A stretch of 64,000 nt of DNA from Roseiarcus sp037446355 (GCA_037446355.1 JBBIIT010000013.1:1-64000), one strand, 5' to 3'; positions 9,255 through 17,487 are shown, counted from the stretch's first letter. Program-made: numbers and translations. The notes: generated by a model not told the origin, from the letters alone.

Positions 9255-10084
9255 GTGAGCGTGGAGACTCGCGAAGCGCTCGTCGTCGGCGCCGGGCCGG
9301 CGGGGCTGATGGCGGCCGAAATGCTAGCGAGGTCCGGGCGGCGGGTCGTCGTCGCCGACGCCGCGCCGAGTCCGGCGCGAAAGTTTCCGCTAGCGGGCCG
9401 CGGCGGCCTCAATCTGACCCATAGCGAGCCGCTCGATCGCTTCCTCGCGCGCTATGGCGAGGCGCGGGCGCGCATCGCTGGCGCGATCGAGGCCTTCCCG
9501 CCGGAGGCCTTGCGCGATTGGAGCGCGGCGCTGGGNNNNNNNNNNNNNNNNNNNNNNNNNNNNNNNNNNNNNNNNNNNNNNNNNNNNNNNNNNNNNNNNN
9601 NNNNNNNNNNNNNNNNNNNNNNNNNNNNNNNNNNNCCGACGGATCGGCGATCCTGACCCTGGATCTCAAGCCGGACATGACGCTCGATGCGCTCGCCCGT
9701 CGGCTCCGGGCGCGGGCGCCGGGACAGTCGCTGTCCACGTTGTTGCGCAAGGCGGCGCGGCTCAGCCCCGAGGCGATCGCCCTGCTGCGTGAAGGCGGCC
9801 CCGCGCCGGACGACCCTGCCGCGCTGGCGACGCGGCTGAAAGCTTGCCCATTGCGCCTGACCGGCGTCGCGCCGCTGGCGCGCGCGATCTCCAGCGGCGG
9901 CGGGGTAGCCTGGAGCGAAATCGATGAGAATTACATGTTGCGGGCGCTGCCGGGCGTTTTCATCGCCGGAGAGATGATCGACTGGGAGGCGCCGACCGGC
10001 GGCTATCTGCTGCAAGGCGCTTTCGCGACCGGGGCAGCGGCGGGGCGTGGGGCCGAAGCTTGGCTTTCGCGTTCGATCCGTTGA
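9255..10084 (+). CDS. FAD-dependent oxidoreductase (HI0933/TIGR03862-like), interrupted by an assembly gap
   Basis: The N-terminal piece has the dinucleotide-binding motif VVGAGPAGLMAAEMLAR and the block SPARKFPLAGRGGLNLTHSE, typical of the HI0933-like flavoproteins often called NAD(P)/FAD-dependent oxidoreductases. The C-terminal piece ends with GVFIAGEMIDWEAPTGGYLLQ, the C-terminal FAD-contact block. Together about 242 residues are visible, whereas I expect roughly 390-400, so some 150 codons are missing in the N run. The two halves are also in different frames across the 100 N. The start is GTG at 9255, or TTG one codon earlier. The function of the family is not established. Confidence 0.8.
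9536..9635. other. Assembly gap of 100 N
   Basis: Exactly 100 undetermined bases lie inside the flavoprotein gene. The round length, the frame mismatch between the flanks (the true length should be 2 modulo 3 if the gene is intact) and the missing central domain all suggest a placeholder of unknown size. Confidence 0.97.
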
Positions 10085-10126
10085 GCGCGGAAACGGCCCC
10101 TTACTTGCGGCGGCGACGCGCTTTGG

Positions 10127-10402
10127 TTAGTGGCGGTACTGTTGGATTCGCGTCGTGCGCAGTCCGGCGAGGCCGAATTGATCGATCGAGACCTGCCAGC
10201 TCAAGAATTCATCGACGGTCAGCGTATAGCGGGCGCAGGCTTCTTCGAGCGATAGCAAACCGCCGCGAACCGCGGCGACCACCTCGGCCTTGCGGCGGAT
10301 GACCCAGCGCTTGGTGGAGGGCGGCGGCAGATCGGCGACCGTAAGCGGGCTTCCGTCGGGACCGATCACGTATTTCACTCTCGGTCGTAGCGATTCACTC
10401 AT
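10127..10402 (-). CDS. sciP: CtrA inhibitor SciP (DUF1153)
   Basis: SciP is a small helix-turn-helix protein that, in Caulobacter, binds CtrA and blocks its activation of target promoters during G1. The 91-residue product carries the near-invariant segments RPRVKYVIGPDGSPLT, LPPPSTKRWVIRRKAEVVAA and LSLEEACARYTLTVDEFLSW. The ATG at 10402 gives the usual MSES-type start; ten further codons upstream have no family likeness. It is transcribed toward the flavoprotein gene and divergently from mnmA, behind a CtrA-box-like site at 10457-10471. In Caulobacter CtrA activates sciP, so that placement fits a feedback loop. Confidence 0.95.
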   Translation of the reverse strand: MSESLRPRVKYVIGPDGSPLTVADLPPPSTKRWVIRRKAEVVAAVRGGLLSLEEACARYTLTVDEFLSWQVSIDQFGLAGLRTTRIQQYRH

Positions 10403-10456
10403 TGAACTCTCACAGACGCACGCAAAGACCACAATCGCTAACTTAGGGCCGCAGAC

Positions 10457-10471
10457 TTAAGATTTGCCTAA
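10457..10471. promoter_or_regulatory. CtrA-box-like site upstream of sciP
   Basis: TTAAGATTTGCCTAA matches TTAA-N7-TTAA at seven of eight fixed bases, centred about 62 bases upstream of the sciP ATG in AT-richer DNA. The consensus and CtrA control of sciP are known from Caulobacter; binding here is inferred. Confidence 0.5.
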
Positions 10472-10683
10472 GCGGAGCCCTTAGAAAGACTACCGAAAAT
10501 GTCTCAAAAAGTACTGAAGTATTGCGCAAATGTTACCATCAGAGGAGTTGCGCGGTCGGCGCGAGCGCGGCGCGTCGCCAGGGTGGCGGGCGGCTTCGAA
10601 TTCCTCTAGAAGTCTTGCCGGAAGGCGCATTCGCCCCCACATTCCCGGTCGGTCGCAAGGTTCTGCGTTTCCGGAAAGGATTT

Positions 10684-11844
10684 ATGACGCCCGCCGCCGC
10701 ACTCGCCGCCGTCGCCGCTCCGCGCGCGCTGAATTCGCTGGGACTGCCCAAGTCTCCCGCGGACACGCGCGTCGTCGTCGCCATGTCGGGCGGCGTCGAT
10801 TCCAGCGTCGTCGCCGCGCTGCTCGCACGCGAAGGCTATGACGTCGTCGGCCTGACGATGCAGCTTTACGATCACGGGGCGGCGACCCATCGCAAGGGCG
10901 CGTGCTGCGCCGGCCAGGACATCCACGACGCGCGCGACGTCGCCGCCCGCATCGGCGTTCCGCATTACGTGCTCGATTACGAGACCCGCTTTCAGGAGAT
11001 GGTGATCGAGCCGTTCGCGCGCGCCTATGTCGCCGGCGAGACGCCGATTCCGTGCGTCGCCTGCAACCAACACATGAAATTTGAAGATATGTTCGCCGCC
11101 GCCCGCGATCTTGGCGCGGATATTTTGGCGACCGGGCATTACGTCGTCAGCGCCGACGACGGCGAGGGCGGAAGGGCGCTTTTCCGCGCGCGCGATTCGG
11201 ATCGCGACCAGAGCTATTTCCTGTTCGCCACCACGCGCGAGCAGTTGGCGATGCTGCGCTTTCCGCTCGGCGGCCTGCCCAAGTCCGAGGTGCGGGAGCT
11301 GGCGCGCGAATTCTCGCTCACGGTTGCGGAGAAGGCCGACAGCCAGGACATCTGCTTCGTGCCCGCCGGACATTATAGCGATATGATCGAGCGCCTGCTT
11401 CCGGGCGCCTCGGAGCCCGGCGAGATCGTCCACATCGACGGGCGTGTGCTCGGACGCCACGCCGGCATCTTTCATTACACGATCGGCCAACGGCGCGGCC
11501 TGGGAATCGCCTCGACCGAACCGCTCTATGTCGTCGCGCTCGACGCGGCCGAGGCGCGCGTCGTCGTCGGCCCGCGCGAGGCGCTGGCGACGCCGCAGGT
11601 CCGCTTGCGCGATTTCAACTGGATCGGGCCGGGGCGGCTTGAGGATATTTCCGCCGCCGGACTCGCGCTCGCGGCGCGGGTGCGCTCGACGCGCCCGCCG
11701 GCGCCGGCGCGGCTGTTCGCCGACGCGCGCGTGACGTTCGACGAGCCGGAATTGGGGGTATCGCCGGGGCAGGCCTGCGTCCTCTATGATTCGACGCTTC
11801 CCGACGCGCGCGTGCTCGGCGGCGGTTTCATTCGTCCGCGCTAA
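10684..11844 (+). CDS. mnmA: tRNA-specific 2-thiouridylase MnmA
   Basis: MnmA adds sulfur at C2 of the wobble uridine of tRNA-Lys, -Glu and -Gln, using ATP and a persulfide relay. The product of 386 residues has the PP-loop AMSGGVDSSVVAA near residues 37-48, the catalytic Cys in GACCAGQDIHDA (about 77) and the second catalytic Cys in IPCVACNQHMKF. Also visible are ATGHYV, DQSYFLF and SQDICFVP. An AAAGGA ribosome site precedes the ATG at 10684. A further in-frame extension upstream is not family-like. The DUF1192 gene follows after eight bases, probably co-transcribed. Confidence 0.96.
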   Translation: MTPAAALAAVAAPRALNSLGLPKSPADTRVVVAMSGGVDSSVVAALLAREGYDVVGLTMQLYDHGAATHRKGACCAGQDIHDARDVAARIGVPHYVLDYETRFQEMVIEPFARAYVAGETPIPCVACNQHMKFEDMFAAARDLGADILATGHYVVSADDGEGGRALFRARDSDRDQSYFLFATTREQLAMLRFPLGGLPKSEVRELAREFSLTVAEKADSQDICFVPAGHYSDMIERLLPGASEPGEIVHIDGRVLGRHAGIFHYTIGQRRGLGIASTEPLYVVALDAAEARVVVGPREALATPQVRLRDFNWIGPGRLEDISAAGLALAARVRSTRPPAPARLFADARVTFDEPELGVSPGQACVLYDSTLPDARVLGGGFIRPR

Positions 11845-11852
11845 GGTTGGCC

Positions 11853-12059
11853 ATGGCGACGTTCGACGAAGACAATGTGTTCGGCGCGCCTCGTCCCAAG
11901 CCCTCCGTGCATCTGATCGGCCAGAATGTGGACGAACTCTCCGCGCCCGAACTCGCCGAGCGAATCGAGGCGCTGCGTCGGGAGATCGAAAGGCTGCAAG
12001 AGGCGATCAGCGCCCGCGAGGCGACCAAGCAGGCCGCGAGCGCATTCTTCAAGAGCTGA
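11853..12059 (+). CDS. DUF1192 family small coiled-coil protein
   Basis: This encodes 68 residues. The N-terminal part (FDEDNVFGAPRPKPSVHLIG) is the family's conserved block, and the second half (about 28-55) is a heptad-rich helix, ELSAPELAERIEALRREIE, probably a coiled coil. DUF1192 proteins are widespread in Rhizobiales and have no assigned function. The ATG at 11853 is eight bases past mnmA. Downstream lie the sRNA candidate and its terminator, which may also end this transcript. Confidence 0.85.
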   Translation: MATFDEDNVFGAPRPKPSVHLIGQNVDELSAPELAERIEALRREIERLQEAISAREATKQAASAFFKS

Positions 12060-12137
12060 CGCGGCGTCCCAGATCGGAACGCGGGGAAGCGTCAATTGCG
12101 CCACCGTCTAAACGGAAAATTAACGATTACCGATTAT

Positions 12138-12239
12138 GAACAGGATAGGTCGAATTTTCGGCTCCTGAATGGCTCTGCTCCGTTCTGTTCTTTGCCTCCC
12201 AACTCTCACCTTCGAGCCGCCTTCGGGCGGCTTTTTTTA
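12138..12239 (+). ncRNA. Candidate small RNA resembling the alphaproteobacterial suhB/mmgR (ar8) family
   Basis: Between the DUF1192 gene and rcdA lies a compact two-hairpin layout. GAACAG (12138-12143) can pair with CTGTTC (12185-12190) to enclose a first structured region. This is followed by an unpaired pyrimidine stretch TTTGCCTCCCAACTCTCACC, then a GC-rich hairpin and T tract. The known family has the same order: a 5' stem-loop, a single-stranded CCUCCC-type seed that can pair with ribosome-binding sites, and an intrinsic terminator. The 5' end is not defined, and the region could simply be a 3' untranslated segment. Confidence 0.45.
12214..12239 (+). terminator. Rho-independent terminator
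   Basis: GAGCCGCC-TTCG-GGCGGCTT forms a stable stem with a UUCG tetraloop, followed by a run of seven T. It ends the sRNA candidate and possibly the mnmA-DUF1192 transcript. Confidence 0.9.
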
Positions 12240-12266
12240 TCGCCGCGCTCGCGAGCGCGGAGCGCG

Positions 12267-12281
12267 TTAACCCTAACTAAA
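12267..12281. promoter_or_regulatory. CtrA-box-like site upstream of rcdA
   Basis: TTAACCCTAACTAAA matches TTAA-N7-TTAA at seven of eight fixed bases and includes the TTAACC half-site form. It lies about 117 bases upstream of the rcdA ATG and 28 bases past the terminator. Functional use is inferred. Confidence 0.45.
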
Positions 12282-12397
12282 AGTAAAACGCAAAGCTCGC
12301 CTTGTCGGCGTTAATCTTGCGACGGCGCGGTTCGCTCCCGTCGACCGTCCCGATTCGGATCGTCGACGCGAAGCGGTGGGCTCCAGGGGTGGCGGGC

Positions 12398-12961
12398 ATG
12401 GGAAGTTTCTCGGACGAGTTGCGCATCGCGAGGGGCGCCACGGCGCAGGCGAATTCGCGTACGGTTTCGTTCGCGCTTAGACACGCGAATTCAGAAGCGT
12501 TCAAGTTGCTTTTCAAGGAGGGCATGGCGCTTGTTGAGGCCGCCGCCGCCTATCTTGACGGGCCTGGGCGCGCCGAATCGAAAGCATTGCGCCGAGCGGC
12601 CGCGCTCGCCTACGCGACCGAAAGTATGCGCCTGACGACGCGGCTGATGCAGGTCGCATCCTGGCTGCTGTTGCGGCGCGCGGTCAACGACGGCGAGTTG
12701 ACGCCGGCGCAGGCGCTTTCCGACAAGCATCGCGTGCGCCTGTCGCGTCAGGATCTGGCCAGCGCGCCCGAACTTCTCGCGGAATTGCCGTCCCCCTTCT
12801 ACGATCTTTGCCACCGTTCGCTGCGCCTTCAAGCGCGCGTGCTGCATCTCGACCAGGCGATCGCCGCGACGGGTGAGAGCGCCCCCCCGCCGCCGGTTTT
12901 CGCTCAAGTCGCGCGGTTGCAGGCCGCCTTCGCCGACGGCGGGCGCATGCGGGCCGGGTAA
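12398..12961 (+). CDS. rcdA: RcdA-like regulator of CtrA degradation (DUF1465)
   Basis: In Caulobacter, RcdA is an adaptor that, with CpdR and PopA, delivers CtrA to the ClpXP protease at the G1-S transition. The 187-residue product matches DUF1465: GSFSDELRIA near the start, a helical core (SEAFKLLFKEGMALVEAAAA; ESMRLTTRLMQVASWLLLRRA) and SPFYDLCHRSLRLQARV near the middle-end. The C-terminal tail (SAPPPPVFAQVARLQAAF) is likely partly disordered. The ATG at 12398 was chosen by family start; a longer frame exists upstream. It sits 2 kb from sciP, so two CtrA-controlling factors are neighbours here. Confidence 0.88.
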   Translation: MGSFSDELRIARGATAQANSRTVSFALRHANSEAFKLLFKEGMALVEAAAAYLDGPGRAESKALRRAAALAYATESMRLTTRLMQVASWLLLRRAVNDGELTPAQALSDKHRVRLSRQDLASAPELLAELPSPFYDLCHRSLRLQARVLHLDQAIAATGESAPPPPVFAQVARLQAAFADGGRMRAG

Positions 12962-13042
12962 ACCGCGTGGCGGCTTGCCGGCCGCCGTTATTTGGCCGCA
13001 TGGCGAAGCGAGATTGACTCGCCACTGGATTTTCCCATCGCC

Positions 13043-13672
13043 ATGACCGACCGCCGACTCTATCTCATCACGCCGCCGTTGCGGCTCGCCGATCTCGACG
13101 CCTTCGCGCCGAATTTCGCGGCCGCCTTGGCCGCGGGTGACGTTGCCAGCGCCCTCGCGCGCCTGGCGCCGGGCGCCGAGGGCGACGCCAAGCGCATTTT
13201 GACGCGGTTGATCGAAATCGCCTCCGCCGCCGATGTCGCGCTGCTGGTCGAAAACGACGCGCGGCTCGCCGCGCGCGCTGGCGCGGACGGCGCGCATGTT
13301 TCGGGCGTCGGCCCGCAATTGAGCGAAGTGCTGCAAAGCCTGCGTCCGCAACGAATCGTGGGCGCGGGCGAATTGCGCCTGCGCGACGATGCGATGAGCG
13401 CTGGCGAGGCGGGCGTCGACTACGTGATGTTCGGCGAGCCGCGTCCCGACGGCTGGATTCCGCCCGTCGAGGAAACGCGCGAGCGTGTCGCCTGGTGGGC
13501 CGAGATTTTTGAGACGCCCTGCGTCGGCTTTGCAGCCGATCTGGACGCCATTGCGCCACTTGCGGAGGCCGGCGCCGATTTCGTCGCTCTCGGCGCGTCG
13601 ATCTGGGGCGCTCCGGCGCCCGAGGCGGCGGTCGCCGAAGCGATGCGGCGCCTCTCGCAAGTCATTGCGTGA
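13043..13672 (+). CDS. Thiamine phosphate synthase-like protein (TMP-TENI superfamily)
   Basis: The 209-residue protein is a TIM barrel of the ThiE/TenI type. It opens with MTDRRLYLITPP and has VALLVENDARLAARAGADGAHV, GVDYVMFGEPRPDG and ADFVALGASIWG, which follow the phosphate-binding strands of ThiE. Genuine ThiE couples HMP-PP and thiazole phosphate to thiamine phosphate. Several canonical pyrophosphate-contact residues are not obvious, and no other thi gene is nearby, so it may be a paralogue with another role. Its stop is four bases before the next ATG. Confidence 0.75.
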   Translation: MTDRRLYLITPPLRLADLDAFAPNFAAALAAGDVASALARLAPGAEGDAKRILTRLIEIASAADVALLVENDARLAARAGADGAHVSGVGPQLSEVLQSLRPQRIVGAGELRLRDDAMSAGEAGVDYVMFGEPRPDGWIPPVEETRERVAWWAEIFETPCVGFAADLDAIAPLAEAGADFVALGASIWGAPAPEAAVAEAMRRLSQVIA

Positions 13673-13676
13673 TCCG

Positions 13677-14663
13677 ATGCGCGCCCTGCGTCTGTTCCCG
13701 CTACTCGCCGTTCTGCTCGTCGCCGCTTCGGCGCACGCGCAGAGCTATGCGTCGCCCGTCTTTCAATCGCCGCCGAAGCCGGTCGCGCCCGACGCGCCCT
13801 GGACTCCGCCGCCCGGCGGTCCCGCTCGGGACATCGCCTTCGGCGCCTATCAACGCGGCTATTTCGTCACCGCCTTCCGCGAGGCGATGCGACGGGTCGG
13901 CGAAAACGACAAGGACGCCGCGGCGATGACCTTGATCGGCGAGATCTACCACGATGGGATCGCGGCGCCGCAAGACATGGTTGAGGCGGCCCGATGGTAT
14001 CGGCTCGCGAGCGCGCTCGGGGATCGCCAAGCGGCGTTCGAACTCGGCGTCATCCTGCTCGACGGCGCCAAGGGCGTCGAGCGCGACCGTGCCGGCGCCA
14101 AGGCGCAGTTCGAACGGGCCGCGGCGAAAGATCATCCCGGCGCGCTCTACAACATGGGCGTGCTCGCGATTCAAGGCGACGAAAAGAACAAGCCGGATTT
14201 CGCCAAGGCGGCGGATTATTTCCGCCGCGCCGCGCTCGCTGGCGATGAGAACGGCGCTTATTCTTACGGCGTGATGCTTCGACAAGGAAAAGGCGTTCCC
14301 CTCGACATCGGCGAATCCGCGCGCTGGTTGAAACGCGCTTCCGACGCCGGAATCATTGCCGGCCAAGTCGAATACGCGATCATGCTGTTCAACGGCGTCG
14401 GCGTCGAACGCGACGAGAAGAGCGCGGCGGAGATTTTCCTGAAAGCGGCCGCGCACAGAAATCCGATCGCGCAGAACCGCCTTGCGCATCTCTATATCAG
14501 CGGCCGCGGCGTGCCGCGCGACCTCGTGCAGGCGGCGGTGTGGCACAATTTCGCCAAGGCGGCCGGCCTCGAGGACGCGGAACTCGACGCGGCCACCGCG
14601 CATCTGACGCCCGAGGAAATCGGCCGCGTGCGCGATCTCGAACGCCGCCAGATGGAATTCTGA
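13677..14663 (+). CDS. Exported Sel1-repeat (TPR-like) protein
   Basis: The product of 328 residues has a signal peptide (MRALRLFPLLAVLLVAASAHAQ, cleavage near residue 22), a proline-rich linker, then a row of Sel1-type repeats from about residue 60 to 310. Repeat signatures include EAARWYRLASALGDRQAAFE, AKAQFERAAAKDHPGALYNM and AADYFRRAALAGDENGAYSY. Such repeats form a superhelical scaffold for protein binding; family members act in envelope assembly and signalling, but none can be assigned here. It follows the ThiE-like gene by four bases, probably in one transcript, and converges with gnd. Confidence 0.85.
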   Translation: MRALRLFPLLAVLLVAASAHAQSYASPVFQSPPKPVAPDAPWTPPPGGPARDIAFGAYQRGYFVTAFREAMRRVGENDKDAAAMTLIGEIYHDGIAAPQDMVEAARWYRLASALGDRQAAFELGVILLDGAKGVERDRAGAKAQFERAAAKDHPGALYNMGVLAIQGDEKNKPDFAKAADYFRRAALAGDENGAYSYGVMLRQGKGVPLDIGESARWLKRASDAGIIAGQVEYAIMLFNGVGVERDEKSAAEIFLKAAAHRNPIAQNRLAHLYISGRGVPRDLVQAAVWHNFAKAAGLEDAELDAATAHLTPEEIGRVRDLERRQMEF

Positions 14664-14671
14664 ACGACGCC

Positions 14672-15661
14672 TCAGCCGGCCTTGGGCGGCTTTGGTTCGA
14701 GATGGCCGCCGAAGCCCTTGCGCATCGCCGAAATGATCTTCTCGGCGAAGGTGTGGCTCTGGCGCGAACGGAAGCGCGTGAACAAAGCGGCTGACAGCAC
14801 CTCCGCCGGCACCGCTTCTTCGATCGCGGCTTGCAACGTCCAGCGGCCCTCGCCCGAATCCTCGATATAGCCGGAATAGGAATCGAGTTTGCCTTCCTGC
14901 GCGAGCGCGCTCGACGTGAGATCGAGCAGCCAGGAGGTGACGACGCTGCCGCGCCGCCAGACCTCGGCGACGTCGGCGAGGTCGAGCGAGAAGCGGTGCT
15001 CGAGCGCGACGCCTGGCGCGTCGGCGTTGCGCAGGATGTCGAAGCCCTCGGCGTAGGCCTGCATGAGGCCGTATTCGATGCCGTTATGAACCATCTTGAC
15101 GAAATGGCCGGCGCCGCACGGACCGGCGCGCATATAGCCCTGCTCGACGCGCGGGTCGCGCGCGCCGCGCCCGGGCGTCGCAGGAATTGCGCCCTTGCCA
15201 GGCGCCAGCGCGGCGAAAATAGGATCGAGCCGCCGCACCTCGTCGGCGTCGCCGCCGATCATCAGGCAATAGCCGCGCTCGAGGCCCCAGACGCCGCCCG
15301 AAGTGCCGACGTCGACATAGTGCAGGCCTTTTTCGGCCAGCGCCTTGCCGCGCCGTATGTCGTCGCGCCAGAACGTGTTGCCGCCGTCGATCACGCAGTC
15401 GCCCTTGGCGAGCAGCGGCTTCAGCGCTTCGATCGTCGTCTCGGTCGGCGCGCCTGCCGGCAGCATCACCCAGATCGCGCGGGGCGGGTCGAGTTTGGCC
15501 ACGAGATCGGCGAGCGAAGTCGCGACAATGGCGCCCTCGGCGGCCAGCGCTTGGCCCGGGGCGGGATCGCGGTCGTAGACGACGCAGGAATGGCCCGCGC
15601 GCGTGAGGCGGCGCACGATATTGGCGCCCATGCGCCCCAGACCGATCATTCCGAGTTGCAT
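14672..15661 (-). CDS. gnd: 6-phosphogluconate dehydrogenase, decarboxylating (short GndA/YqeC type)
   Basis: The enzyme oxidises 6-phosphogluconate to ribulose 5-phosphate and CO2 with NAD(P). At 329 residues it is the short, single-C-terminal-domain form. MQLGMIGLGRMGANIVRRL is the dinucleotide-binding start. VIDGGNTFWRDD and VDVGTSGGVWGLERGY are substrate-loop signatures, and GHFVKMVHNGIEYGLMQAY carries the catalytic Lys and Asn. The ATG at 15661 was preferred over a TTG at 15676. It runs the same way as efp, 28 bases after it. Confidence 0.93.
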   Translation of the reverse strand: MQLGMIGLGRMGANIVRRLTRAGHSCVVYDRDPAPGQALAAEGAIVATSLADLVAKLDPPRAIWVMLPAGAPTETTIEALKPLLAKGDCVIDGGNTFWRDDIRRGKALAEKGLHYVDVGTSGGVWGLERGYCLMIGGDADEVRRLDPIFAALAPGKGAIPATPGRGARDPRVEQGYMRAGPCGAGHFVKMVHNGIEYGLMQAYAEGFDILRNADAPGVALEHRFSLDLADVAEVWRRGSVVTSWLLDLTSSALAQEGKLDSYSGYIEDSGEGRWTLQAAIEEAVPAEVLSAALFTRFRSRQSHTFAEKIISAMRKGFGGHLEPKPPKAG

Positions 15662-15689
15662 AGGGGCGCCTTTCAAGAGGAGATGCGTG

Positions 15690-16259
15690 TCAGTCCTTGG
15701 CGCGCTCGACGTAGGTTCCGTCCTCGGTCTGGATCACGATTCGTGTGCCGGTCTGGATATGCGGAGGCACCATGACGCGGGCGCCGTTGGAGACTTTGGC
15801 CGGCTTGTACGACGAGGAGGCCGTCTGGCCTTTCATGGCAGGCTCCGTCTCAGTGATCTCCAGCGTGACGCGCGGGGGCAACTGAATCGCGACCGGACTT
15901 TCGTTGAAGACCGACAGGATGACTTTCATACCTTCTTGCAACCATTGCGCTTGATCGCCGATTACGTCGCCGGATACCTGGATCTGGTCGTAGGTTTCGT
16001 TGTTCATAAAGTGATAGCCGTCGGCGTCGGAATAGAGGAAATCGTAGTTCTTGTCCTCGACGAAGGCGCGTTCGACCTGCTCGGTGGTCTTGAAACGGTC
16101 GGTGACTTTCACTCCGTCGGAGAGGCGGCGCATGTCGATCTGCGTCGTCGGCGTGCCTTTGCCGGGATGGAAGCTCTCGGCGGAAAGAACGACGCAGAGC
16201 TGACCGTCCTCACGCTCGATGATGTTGCCCTTGCGAATCGAGCTTGCGATAACTCTCAC
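15690..16259 (-). CDS. efp: Translation elongation factor P
   Basis: EF-P relieves ribosome stalling at polyproline by entering next to the P site. The 189-residue product has the three OB/KOW-like domains. The tip loop SFHPGKGTPTTQ places a lysine at position 34, the residue that EpmA beta-lysylates in gammaproteobacteria. The only sensible start is a GTG at 16259, preceded by AGGT, giving the standard (M)RVIASSIRKG N-terminus. A frame extending past it has no EF-P character. It is divergent from its modifying enzyme EpmA, with about 130 bases of shared upstream DNA. Confidence 0.97.
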   Translation of the reverse strand: MRVIASSIRKGNIIEREDGQLCVVLSAESFHPGKGTPTTQIDMRRLSDGVKVTDRFKTTEQVERAFVEDKNYDFLYSDADGYHFMNNETYDQIQVSGDVIGDQAQWLQEGMKVILSVFNESPVAIQLPPRVTLEITETEPAMKGQTASSSYKPAKVSNGARVMVPPHIQTGTRIVIQTEDGTYVERAKD

Positions 16260-16392
16260 TTGACCTAATCCCCAAAATTGGCGCGCGGACGCTCGCGGCG
16301 CGGAATTGCCGGCATGGCTTGTTCGGCATGACTTGCGCGAATGCGGCGCGCACCATACCGATTTCGCCGCCAAAGACCAGATTGGAAGGCAA

Positions 16393-17487
16393 TTGTCGAT
16401 TCCCCCCGCATCCTCTTTTTCCGCGCCCGCGCCGCCCTTCTGGCGCGCCGACCGGCACGCCGACCGCCGACCGCGTCTCATCGCGCGCGCGCGAACGCTC
16501 ACCGCCCTGCGCCGGTGGTTCGAGGGGGAGGGCTTCATTGAGGTCGAACCGGCGGCCTTGCAGGTCTCGCCCGGCAACGAGGCGCATCTGCACGGGTTCG
16601 CCACCCAGATGGTCGGCGTCGACGGCGCTCCGCACGCCGCCTATCTCCACACCTCGCCAGAATTCGCAATGAAGAAGCTGCTGGCCGCGGGGGAGAGGCG
16701 CATTTTCGCGCTCGCCCGCGTGTTCCGGAACCGCGAGCGCGGCGCGTTGCATTCGCCAGAATTCACGATGTTGGAATGGTATAGGGTCGGCGAACCGCTG
16801 GAGGCGCTGATGCGCGATTGCGCCGACATCCTGCGGCTGGCCGCCGAGACGGCGGGGGCGCGGCGCTTGCGCTTTCGCGACCGTGAGGCCGATCCGTTTC
16901 TTCCGCCGGCGCGAACCAGCGTGCGCGAGGCGTTCCGGCGCCATGCCGGGATTGACCTTTTCGACAGCGCGCCACCGGACGGACGCGGAGAGCCCAATCG
17001 CGATCGTTTCGCGGCGCAAGCCGAGGCGCTCGGCCTCAGGGTCGCGGCGGACGATTCATGGTCCGACATTTTCAGCCGCGTGCTGGCGGCGAAAGTGGAG
17101 CCGCGCCTCGGGATCGGCGCGCCCGAGTTCCTGACCGAATATCCTGTATCCGAGGCGGCGCTGGCGCGCGTTTCGGCGCACGATCCGCGCATGGCCGAGC
17201 GTTTCGAGTTTTACGCCTGCGGCGTCGAACTCGCCAACGCCTTCGGCGAACTGACCGACCCCAACGAGCAGCGTCGCCGCTTTGACGACGACATGCGGAT
17301 CAAGGCGCGCGTCTATGGCGAGAGCTATCCCATCGACGAAGATTTCCTCGACGCGCTGGGCGAGATGCCGGACGCCAGCGGAGCGGCGCTCGGCCTCGAC
17401 CGCCTCGTGATGCTCGCTTGCGGCGCGGAGCGGATCGCGGACGTGCAATGGACGCCGGTGTTCGAACCCGCGAGTCCCGCGCGATGA
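16393..17487 (+). CDS. epmA: EF-P lysine aminoacylase EpmA (GenX/PoxA)
   Basis: EpmA is a class II lysyl-tRNA-synthetase paralogue that attaches (R)-beta-lysine to EF-P Lys34. The product of about 364 residues lacks the anticodon-binding domain. It has motif 2-like ALARVFRNRERGALHSPEF with EFTMLEWYR, and motif 3 DASGAALGLDRLVMLACG. FYACGVELANAFGELTDP is family-typical. No ATG lies near the family start; TTG at 16393 was chosen, with TTG at 16333 or 16306 as alternatives. It overlaps recQ by four bases (ATGA). Confidence 0.92.
   Translation: MSIPPASSFSAPAPPFWRADRHADRRPRLIARARTLTALRRWFEGEGFIEVEPAALQVSPGNEAHLHGFATQMVGVDGAPHAAYLHTSPEFAMKKLLAAGERRIFALARVFRNRERGALHSPEFTMLEWYRVGEPLEALMRDCADILRLAAETAGARRLRFRDREADPFLPPARTSVREAFRRHAGIDLFDSAPPDGRGEPNRDRFAAQAEALGLRVAADDSWSDIFSRVLAAKVEPRLGIGAPEFLTEYPVSEAALARVSAHDPRMAERFEFYACGVELANAFGELTDPNEQRRRFDDDMRIKARVYGESYPIDEDFLDALGEMPDASGAALGLDRLVMLACGAERIADVQWTPVFEPASPAR

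Noticed and set aside
9118..9258. Short ATG frame of 46 codons running into the flavoprotein start
   Set aside because: No ribosome site, family likeness or signal peptide; it overlaps the better-supported start.
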